This document shows, piece after piece, positions 57,953-64,000 of a DNA stretch of 64,000 bases. The notes beneath the pieces were generated by a model. It was given only the letters and a program-made list of their open reading frames with translations. It made no database searches and had not been told where the DNA came from. This stretch comes from Streptomyces caelestis (lineage in GTDB: Bacteria; Actinomycetota; Actinomycetes; Streptomycetales; Streptomycetaceae), in assembly GCF_014205255.1 (NCBI RefSeq), contig NZ_JACHNE010000001.1, positions 1,798,001-1,862,000 on the forward strand, written 5' to 3'. A program made the position numbers and the translations under genes. Position 1 is the stretch's first letter, and each line of letters starts with the position of its first letter.

Positions 57953-58858
57953 CTAGTACACGCTGACCCCGTAGGCGCTCAGGGCCTCCGTGACGGGCTG
58001 GAAGAACGTCGTACCACCGGAGGAGCAGTTACCGCTGCCGCCGGAGGTCAGACCGTACGCGACACCGTTGCTGCCGTAGAGCGAACCGCCGGAGTCACCG
58101 GGCTCGGCACAGACGGTGGTCTGAATCAGGCCGGAGACGACGTCCCCGCCGCCGTAGTTGACGGTGGCGTTGAGGGCGGTGACACGGCCGCTGTGCGTAC
58201 CGGTCGTGGAGCCGTCGCGGATGACGGTGGTGCCCACACTCGGCGTGGCCGCGCGCGTGATGTCCACGCCGTTCGCGGTGCCGGGACGGCTGACGGAGCC
58301 GCTGTAGCGGACGAGGCCGTAGTCGTTGCCCGGGAAGCTGGAGCCGGCGGTCGAGCCGATGACCGTGGTGCGGCCGGAGTTGGAGTACCAGGTGCCCGCG
58401 CCGTCGGTGCAGTGACCGGCGGTCAGGAAGTACTCGGTGCCGTTGCTGGCACGGACGTTGAAGCCGAGGGAGCAGCGCCAGCTACTCGCATAGATGGCGT
58501 CGCCGCCCTGGATCAGCTTGTTGAACTTGCCGGGGGTGCGCTTGATCGTGAGCGCGTCGGCGTTGGCGCCGGCCTGCTGCTTGATCTTCGCTATCTCGGC
58601 CTGGGTGACCGTGCTGTCGACGGTCACGAGCACGCGGTTGGTCTTGCTGTCGACGGCCCAGGCGGTGCCCGGGATGTCGGCCTTCAGGATCGAGCCGCTG
58701 GCGCTCTTGAGCTCGGTGGCGCTGAAGGTGGCGGGGGCGTCGGACGCGTTCGCGCTGGGGATCGCGATCGCTGCGGCGGCGACGAGGCCGGTGGAAACGG
58801 CGATCAGCCGGGTCCGTCTCGAAATGCCACTGCGGGGGGTGGTGCGCTTGATCCTCAC
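57953..58858 (-). CDS. sprB: Streptogrisin B-like secreted serine protease
   Basis: This is a 301-residue prepro-protease, very close in plan to streptogrisin B. Signal peptide ([25 protein letters not shown]), propeptide of about 75 residues ending in the [12 protein letters not shown] junction, and a mature domain with His in [10 protein letters not shown], Asp in [10 protein letters not shown] and Ser in [13 protein letters not shown]. It ends [12 protein letters not shown], as I recall from SGPB. GTG 58858 has a GGAGGAAC ribosome site. The frame goes on upstream to 59074 but without homology. It and the previous protease are separated by a terminator and are transcribed independently. Confidence 0.92.
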   Translation of the reverse strand: MRIKRTTPRSGISRRTRLIAVSTGLVAAAAIAIPSANASDAPATFSATELKSASGSILKADIPGTAWAVDSKTNRVLVTVDSTVTQAEIAKIKQQAGANADALTIKRTPGKFNKLIQGGDAIYASSWRCSLGFNVRASNGTEYFLTAGHCTDGAGTWYSNSGRTTVIGSTAGSSFPGNDYGLVRYSGSVSRPGTANGVDITRAATPSVGTTVIRDGSTTGTHSGRVTALNATVNYGGGDVVSGLIQTTVCAEPGDSGGSLYGSNGVAYGLTSGGSGNCSSGGTTFFQPVTEALSAYGVSVY

Positions 58859-59162
58859 TTCTCGTTCCTCCACAAAGGAAGTAGGGGGCCCTCGTGGGGT
58901 TTCGGGCCCGTGAGGCGCAGTCCGGGACGGGCGGGTCCGGATTCCGAACCGCCGTGCCCCTGACAAGCGCTGTGGGGGAGTATTCGGCCGAACGGCCGGT
59001 AGGCGCAAGAGGGCCTTTCGGTCGTGCCCTTTTGAAGGGCTGTCACGAAGCCTCGAAACGGCCTGCGAACGCACCCGGCGACAGCTGCGCGCGAGGGACG
59101 CAGCAGCGCGCGACGGACACGGGGCGGGTCAGCCGTGACGGATACGGGGCGGGCAGCTCCTC

Positions 59163-60383
59163 TCAGGGGCAGCAGCAGTCGCACCCGTCGCAGTCGCAAT
59201 CCCGGCAGCAGCCCTCACGCTTCTTACGGGACCACGGCCCCTCGTACTCCTTCGCACAGCACAGCTTGCAGGTGCAGCACAGCAGCCAGAACATCCCGCA
59301 CCCCGCCCAGAACCCGCGTCGGCCCCGGGGCTGCTGCGGCACCGGCTCACCGCCACCGAAACCGCCGCCGCCATACCCTCCTCCCCCACCGCCGTACGGG
59401 TTTCCGCCACCGCCCGCGTACGGGTTCGGCACGGAGCCGTGCGGCCCCTGGACGTACGGCTCCTGAGGCGGCTGCTGCTCGTACGGCCCGCCCTGATGTG
59501 ACGCACACACCGGTACCGTGCCGAACGCCCGGTCCACCGAGCGCCGCAGTTCGTGCACGAGCAACAGATGCACGAGCTTCGCATCGGTGAACTCGGCGTC
59601 GCGCAGCGCGAGCCTCACCCCGTGCACAGCGTCGTCGGCGAGCCGCCGGGCCGCCACGAGGGAGGTGCCGGTCGCGACGATCGGGTTCCAGGCGCCTGAC
59701 GCGGTATCAGCGTGCAGATCCTCCACGGCATCCAGCAGGTGGGCCAGCCGTCCGAAGAGCCGTCCGGCCTCGGCGAGCGGCCCGGCGTTGTGCGGCCGGC
59801 CGGCGAGGACCGCCGTGTGCGCGAAGGCGGCGGCGGTCGCGGTCTCGGTCGGTTCGGTGACCGTGAGGATCGGTGTGCCGGGTCCGGCGAGCGCCTCGAT
59901 GCCGCCCTGCCGGTCCACGGCGTCGACCAGGACGGCCGTGTCGAACCCGACGGCGGAGCCGGTGCGCGCCCCGGCGCGGTCCCAGCCCGCGGCGACCCGG
60001 CGCGCGGCGCGCGCGACCGGCGCGCGGGCCAGCAGTCCGTCGCCGTCGGCGACGTGGTCGCGCACCTTGGCGGAGGCGAGCACGAGCGACACGGCCGCCG
60101 CGAGCCGCGCTCCCTCGCCGTGCGCGACGGACGCGGTGCGCATCCCGCGCAGCGGGCACGGTCCCGCCGTACGCCGCCCCACACCACTCGGCGGGCCGGC
60201 CGGCCCGCCCGCCTGAGCCTCCGTCAACACGGAGACCAGAAGCCCGTCGTAGTTCGTCACGATGCGCGCGAGCTGCCCGTGGTCCCCGCGCAGTGCGAGA
60301 CACAGCCCACACAAATGCGCCATCCACTGGGCGGTGAGGCTCTCCCCGAGCCGGTGCCGACAGGGCCTGACCATTCCGAACAC
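59163..60383 (-). CDS. DUF5685 family protein with Cys-rich tail
   Basis: This is a 406-residue protein. The N-terminal 270 residues are helical and match a family I know as DUF5685 (CRHRLGESLTAQWMAHLCGLCLALRGDHGQLARIVTNYDGLL), with several conserved Cys and His residues near the start that may bind metal. A Pro/Gly-rich linker (NPYGGGGGGYGGGGFGG) leads to a tail with 13 Cys within the last 50 residues (CTCKLCCAKEY, then CCRDCDCDGCDCCCP). Such a tail suggests metal or membrane association or palmitoylation-like anchoring, unusual in bacteria. Annotated homologues are sometimes called regulatory proteins. Its function is unknown. It diverges from the SepF homologue. Confidence 0.75.
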   Translation of the reverse strand: MFGMVRPCRHRLGESLTAQWMAHLCGLCLALRGDHGQLARIVTNYDGLLVSVLTEAQAGGPAGPPSGVGRRTAGPCPLRGMRTASVAHGEGARLAAAVSLVLASAKVRDHVADGDGLLARAPVARAARRVAAGWDRAGARTGSAVGFDTAVLVDAVDRQGGIEALAGPGTPILTVTEPTETATAAAFAHTAVLAGRPHNAGPLAEAGRLFGRLAHLLDAVEDLHADTASGAWNPIVATGTSLVAARRLADDAVHGVRLALRDAEFTDAKLVHLLLVHELRRSVDRAFGTVPVCASHQGGPYEQQPPQEPYVQGPHGSVPNPYAGGGGNPYGGGGGGYGGGGFGGGEPVPQQPRGRRGFWAGCGMFWLLCCTCKLCCAKEYEGPWSRKKREGCCRDCDCDGCDCCCP

Positions 60384-60673
60384 GGTGTCCCCCCGCTGCT
60401 GTGCACGACGTTTGGCGCCGCATGTTATCGGCCATCGCGTTCACCCGTACGCACCGCCGATCACCCGTACGCCGCGAAGAATCATATTTCACTCACAGTC
60501 AGCAGCCGTTTGCGACAAGACCCTTGGGAAACACGGACTCTCGACGGATTCGCTGTGCACCAGTACCGTCACAAACCCCCCGTGCGGCGTCTATCCACTT
60601 GGCGCGACATCCGCATCATGGACGACCATAGGGATGCGGAAAGCAAGAAAGACCGCTGTGAGAGGAGGCGTCC
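60384..60673. other. Divergent promoter region before the sepF homologue
   Basis: This 290-bp stretch has no gene. It carries two TCACCCGTACG repeats around 60441 and 60459, an AT-rich patch at 60478-60520 that is the likeliest promoter site, and the AGAGGAGG ribosome site of the sepF homologue. Confidence 0.5.
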
Positions 60674-61111
60674 ATGGGATCGGTACGCAAGGCAAGTGCC
60701 TGGCTTGGCCTCGTCGACGACAACGAAGACGAGCGTTACTACGACGACGACTACTCCGACGGGACCGAGCCCGGGGACGCCTGGGTCACCGATCCGCGCG
60801 TCAAGGTGGCCTCGGACGTCGCCGAGGAGAAGGGGCGCCGCATCGGCACGGTGACCCCGGACAGCTTCCGGGACGCGCGCGCCATCGGCGAGCTGTTCCG
60901 CGAGGGCGTGCCGGTCATCATGAACCTCACGGCCATGGACGCCGCCGACGCCAAGCGCGTGGTCGACTTCGCGGCCGGGCTGATCTTCGGCCTGCGCGGG
61001 TCGATCGAGAGAGTGTCGACCCGGGTGTTCCTGCTGACCCCCGCCAACACGGAGATCGTGAACGGCGACCCCGCCGCGCACCGCACCGACGGCTTCTTCA
61101 ACCAGAGCTGA
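60674..61111 (+). CDS. sepF: SepF-like cell division protein
   Basis: This is a 145-residue SepF family protein. The N-terminal amphipathic segment [14 protein letters not shown] should insert in the membrane. An acidic linker with Tyr and Asp ([16 protein letters not shown]) follows, then the SepF core [61 protein letters not shown]. Streptomyces has one canonical SepF and two related SflA/SflB proteins that restrain ectopic septation; this short-linker form, not next to ftsZ, is more likely a SflA/SflB type. ATG 60674 follows AGAGGAGG. It is convergent with the acyl-CoA dehydrogenase, behind a hairpin. Confidence 0.92.
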   Translation: MGSVRKASAWLGLVDDNEDERYYDDDYSDGTEPGDAWVTDPRVKVASDVAEEKGRRIGTVTPDSFRDARAIGELFREGVPVIMNLTAMDAADAKRVVDFAAGLIFGLRGSIERVSTRVFLLTPANTEIVNGDPAAHRTDGFFNQS

Positions 61112-61136
61112 GGCAGGGCCGCTCACCGGCCCTGCC
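61112..61136. terminator. Terminator between sepF homologue and the dehydrogenase gene
   Basis: GGCAGGGCCG and CGGCCCTGCC form a perfect 10-bp stem with a 5-base loop, right after the sepF stop codon, and 25 bases from the end of the convergent gene. Confidence 0.75.
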
Positions 61137-61160
61137 TCCGCGCGGGTCACCGGACAGGGC

Positions 61161-62351
61161 CTAACGGAAGGCGTCGAGTCCGGTGAGCGCCTTGCCCAGC
61201 ACGAGCTGGTGCATCTCGACGGTGCCCTCGTAGGTGAGCACCGACTCGAGGTTGGTCGCGTGCCGCATCACGGGGTATTCGAGCGAGATCCCGTTGGCCC
61301 CGAGAATGGTGCGGGCCGTGCGGCAGATCTCGATCGCTTCTCGTACGTTGTTGAGCTTGCCGAAGCTGACCTGCTCGGGACGCAGGCGGCCGGCGTCCAT
61401 ACGCCGCCCCAGATGATGGGCGAGCAGAATTCCCTTGTGCAGTTCGACCGCCATGTCGGCGAGTTTGGCCTGGGTGAGCTGGAAGCCGCCGATGGGCCGC
61501 CCGAACTGCTCCCGTGACTTCGCGTAGTCGACCGCGGCCTCGAAACAACTGCGGGCCGCGCCCATGGCGCCCCAGACGATTCCGTACCGGGCGTGCGACA
61601 GACAGCTGAGCGGCCCGCGCAGGCCGCTGACCTCCGGCAGGACGGCGTCGGCGGGCAGCCGTACGTCGTCGAGGACGAGTTCGCTGGTGACGGAGGCGCG
61701 CAGGGACCACTTGTGCTTGATCTCCGGGGCGGAGAACCCACCGCTGCCGGTCGGCACGACGAACCCGCGGATCCCGTCCTCGGTCTGCGCCCACACGACG
61801 GCGACGCCGGCGACCGACCCGTTGGTGATCCACATCTTGCGGCCGTTGAGAACCCAGTCGGTGCCGTCGCGCTTGGCGTACGTCCGCATGGCGGCCGGGT
61901 CGGATCCGTGGTCCGGCTCGGTGAGCCCGAAGCAGCCGATGACCTCGCCGGAGGCCATCCGGGGCAGCCACTGCTGCTTCTGCGCTTCGCTGCCGAACCG
62001 GTGGAGGGCGTACATGGCGAGGGAGCCCTGCACGGAGACGAGGGAGCGGATCCCGGAGTCGGCGGCCTCCAGCTCCAGACAGGCGAGTCCGTACTGCACG
62101 GCGGACGCGCCGGCGCAGCCGTACCCCTCCAGGGACATCCCGAGGGCACCGACGCTGCCCAGCTCCCTGGCCAGCTCCCGGATCCCGGGCAGCTCCCCCT
62201 TCTCGTACCACTCGGCGACGTACGGCAGCACCCGATCCGCGGCCCAGGCCCGCACGGTGTCCCTGATCCCCAGATCCTCCGGCTCCAGGAGTTCGTCGAG
62301 GCCGAGGGGGTCTGCGGGGTCGAAGGGAGGAAGCTTGGACGACTCGGACAT
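61161..62351 (-). CDS. Glutaryl-CoA dehydrogenase-like acyl-CoA dehydrogenase
   Basis: This is a 396-residue acyl-CoA dehydrogenase most similar to glutaryl-CoA dehydrogenase, which oxidises and decarboxylates glutaryl-CoA (lysine/tryptophan breakdown). Family features: CFGLTEPDHGSDPAAMRT, KMWITNGSVAGVAVVWAQ, FGRPIGGFQLTQAKLADM, ILGANGISLEYPVMRHATNLESV and the catalytic Glu375 in LTYEGTVEMHQL. Arg and Ser residues that shape the carboxylate pocket are present in the expected places, but I cannot test specificity. ATG 62351 has GGAGGG upstream; GTG 62357 is an alternative. A palindrome identical in core to that before the first dehydrogenase lies 26 bases upstream. Confidence 0.9.
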   Translation of the reverse strand: MSESSKLPPFDPADPLGLDELLEPEDLGIRDTVRAWAADRVLPYVAEWYEKGELPGIRELARELGSVGALGMSLEGYGCAGASAVQYGLACLELEAADSGIRSLVSVQGSLAMYALHRFGSEAQKQQWLPRMASGEVIGCFGLTEPDHGSDPAAMRTYAKRDGTDWVLNGRKMWITNGSVAGVAVVWAQTEDGIRGFVVPTGSGGFSAPEIKHKWSLRASVTSELVLDDVRLPADAVLPEVSGLRGPLSCLSHARYGIVWGAMGAARSCFEAAVDYAKSREQFGRPIGGFQLTQAKLADMAVELHKGILLAHHLGRRMDAGRLRPEQVSFGKLNNVREAIEICRTARTILGANGISLEYPVMRHATNLESVLTYEGTVEMHQLVLGKALTGLDAFR

Positions 62352-62376
62352 GCGCACACCCTCCGAAACTCTTTAA

Positions 62377-62389
62377 CTAGCACTGCTAG
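62377..62389. promoter_or_regulatory. Palindromic operator before the glutaryl-CoA dehydrogenase-like gene
   Basis: CTAGCA-C-TGCTAG is a perfect 6-1-6 dyad. The core TAGCACTGCTAG is identical over 12 bases to the site at 7243-7254. It lies 25 bases before ATG 62351. Confidence 0.75.
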
Positions 62390-62560
62390 CCAAGACGCTA
62401 CGGTGTCCGCCCGCCCACGCACCACCCCTGAGGTCCACAGTGGGGCACAACACCGTCGGCGGCCGCGACCTCCATCCGACCGCCGCAGCCCCAGCCGCCC
62501 ACCGGCGACCTCCACCCCTCGATCGGCCGATACGGGTGGCGCGTGGGTGGGCAAGGCACG

Positions 62561-64000
62561 TCACACCGAGACGCGCGACTCCGGGGAGTCCCTGGGTGCG
62601 GGCAACTCCACCGCACCGGCGCCCTCGCACTGCATGCCCCGCGGCAACCGCAACGCCATCACCGCGCCGAGCAGCAACAACCCCGCACTCACGAGCAACG
62701 TCACGTGCAGCCCGTGCACGAACGCGTCCCGGGCGGCATGACGCAGCGCAACCCCGGCAGTTCCGCCCAGTTGCGCAGCAACCTCGTACGCCTCCCCCAG
62801 CGAATGCCCCGCCGAGGAGGACGCCGACTCCGGCACACCGGGCACGTCCGACAGCCCGGGCGCGTAGGCCGCGTTCATCACCGTGCCGAGCAGGGCGATC
62901 CCGATCCCCGCCCCCAGCTGGTACGACGTCTCCCCGATCGCCGCCGCGCCTCCCGCCTGCTCCGGCGGCGCCTCGCTCAGCATCGACTCGTACGCCCCGA
63001 ACAGCGTCGTCTCCAGCCCGAAGCCGAGCAGCACGAACCCGGTCAGCATCAGCGCGCAGTCGTCCGTCCGGCCCAGGGCCGTCAGCAGCACCACCGCGAA
63101 CGCGGTCAGGCAGAACCCGGCGCACACCATCCGCCGCGGCCCGAACCGCCGCAGCATCCGCGCCCCGGCCAGCCCTGCCGCCATCGCCGCGAAGGTCAGC
63201 GGCAGCAGCCGCAGCCCCGTCTCCAGCGGCGACAGCCCGAGCACGAGCTGGAGGTACTGCGCGGCGATCAGTTCGAGACCGACCAGCGCGAGCATCGCCA
63301 GCACGATGCATCCGACGGACGTGCTGAACGCCGGCCGCGAGAACATCTTGAGGTCGACCAGCGGCTGCGCCCGCCGCCGCTGCCGCCGTACGAAGGCGAC
63401 CAGCAGCGCCGCGCCCACGACCAGCGGCAGCACGGTGAGCAGGCTCCCCACCGACTCCCCGCCCCCGAGCCGCTTGACGCCCAGCACGACCCCGAACAGT
63501 CCGACGGCCGCCATCAGCGCGCCGACCACGTCCCAGGGCCCTTCGCCGTCGCCCTTCGACTCGGGCAGCAGCAGTCGCCCCACCGGGAGGCTGACCAGCA
63601 TCAACGGTATGTTGACGAGGAAGACCGAGCCCCACCAGAAGTGCTCCAGCAGGAAGCCGCCGAGCAGCGGTCCGACCGCCGCGCCCACCGCGGCCACGGC
63701 GCTCCAGATGCCGATCGCGAGCGCCCGCTCGCGCCGGTCGGGGAAGACCTGCCGCAGGATCGACAGGGTCGCCGGCATGATCATCGCGCCGCCCACGCCG
63801 AGCAGCGCCCGCGCCACGATCAGCACCTGCGCGTTGTCCGCCAGGGCCGCCAGGCCGGAGGCGACGCCGAACAGCGCGTACCCGAGGAGCAGGACTCTCC
63901 TGCGGCCGACGCGGTCGCCCAGCGTGCCGAACAGGATCAGCAGCGAGGCGCAGACGAGCGGGTAGACGTCGACGATCCAGAGCAGCTCTATCCCGCCGGG
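62561..64000 (-). CDS. DHA2-type MFS drug exporter (5' end outside window)
   Basis: This is the C-terminal 479 residues of a 14-helix major facilitator exporter. The visible part starts with PGGIELLWIVDVYPLVCASLLILFG, the DHA2 motif A TLGDRVGRRRVLLLGY, motif C ARALLGVGGAMIMPATLSILR and GIWSAVAAVGAAVGPLLGGFLLEHF. Later helices include GLELIAAQYLQLVLG and AIGETSYQLGAGIGIALLGTVMN. The end is Cys- and Pro-containing. Such proteins expel quaternary ammonium compounds and antibiotics. The initiation codon and any regulator lie past the right edge. Confidence 0.9.
   Translation of the reverse strand, partial: PGGIELLWIVDVYPLVCASLLILFGTLGDRVGRRRVLLLGYALFGVASGLAALADNAQVLIVARALLGVGGAMIMPATLSILRQVFPDRRERALAIGIWSAVAAVGAAVGPLLGGFLLEHFWWGSVFLVNIPLMLVSLPVGRLLLPESKGDGEGPWDVVGALMAAVGLFGVVLGVKRLGGGESVGSLLTVLPLVVGAALLVAFVRRQRRRAQPLVDLKMFSRPAFSTSVGCIVLAMLALVGLELIAAQYLQLVLGLSPLETGLRLLPLTFAAMAAGLAGARMLRRFGPRRMVCAGFCLTAFAVVLLTALGRTDDCALMLTGFVLLGFGLETTLFGAYESMLSEAPPEQAGGAAAIGETSYQLGAGIGIALLGTVMNAAYAPGLSDVPGVPESASSSAGHSLGEAYEVAAQLGGTAGVALRHAARDAFVHGLHVTLLVSAGLLLLGAVMALRLPRGMQCEGAGAVELPAPRDSPESRVSV

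Noticed and set aside
1..64000. tRNA, rRNA, CRISPR arrays, insertion sequences and attachment sites
   Set aside because: No cloverleaf with conserved arms, no regular spacer-repeat array, and no transposase or integrase motif was found by eye on either strand.

Overview
The window is about 72% GC with a strong GC bias at third codon positions, many GTG and TTG starts, dense four-base ATGA/GTGA/TTGA gene overlaps, and families typical of Streptomyces: streptogrisin-type proteases, a SepF-like protein, SoxR, an ImuB/DnaE2 pair, RskA-type anti-sigma factor and class F sortase. I read it as a Streptomyces chromosomal core region. From memory, the gene order resembles the region of the S. coelicolor chromosome around SCO1690 to SCO1755, but I could not check this. 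I saw no rRNA, tRNA, CRISPR array, insertion sequence or phage gene.

Layout. 1-5.7 kb: penicillin acylase (cut by the left edge), a zinc-ribbon protein, a BKACE-like protein, soxR, and a MaoC hydratase with a TetR regulator that share a CTAAGC/GCTTAG operator. 5.7-15.3 kb: catabolism and transport. This holds an acyl-CoA dehydrogenase with a divergent TetR, ArsR and EamA genes, an MFS carrier, an aldehyde dehydrogenase/alcohol dehydrogenase operon and a lone MalK-type ATPase. 15.4-22.6 kb: a broken sortase gene, an MFS/CitMHS operon, a molybdopterin oxidoreductase and a lipoprotein-TetR pair. 22.7-28.7 kb: hmgA with a GntR regulator, an orphan Type ISP C-terminal domain, and a TetR-controlled DrrAB-like exporter.

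28.8-37.5 kb: a cell-surface module of an ECF sigma factor and its membrane anti-sigma factor, diverging from a DUF4331 secreted protein, a membrane TPR protein, a His-rich NicO metal transporter and a Ser/Thr kinase. 37.5-43 kb: a secreted SGNH lipase, a subtilase and a three-gene glycosyltransferase/glycosyltransferase/polysaccharide deacetylase operon. 43-51.3 kb: an AAA ATPase, DUF72, GntR, acetyltransferases, DUF402, a methyltransferase, a 44-residue gene, a cell-wall-anchor remnant, a secreted lipase, and a MarR/cupin pair around a 36-bp perfect palindrome. 51.3-55.8 kb: imuB and dnaE2 with a LexA-type box. 56.5-62.4 kb: two streptogrisins, a Cys-rich DUF5685 protein, a SepF homologue and a glutaryl-CoA-dehydrogenase-like enzyme. 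The right edge cuts an MFS exporter gene.

The most notable signal is a probable scattered regulon. Closely related palindromes of the form AAACTAGCR-N-YGCTAGTTT lie upstream of three catabolic genes or operons spread over 55 kb: the acyl-CoA dehydrogenase at 7.2 kb, the aldehyde dehydrogenase operon at 13.8 kb and the glutaryl-CoA-dehydrogenase-like gene at 62.4 kb. The first site also faces the TetR gene that probably encodes the repressor. Other points of interest are self-contained operators for four further regulators, the sigma/DUF4331/TPR/NicO module, Streptomyces repeat elements absorbed in frame into two enzymes, and decay of both a sortase and a sortase-substrate gene.
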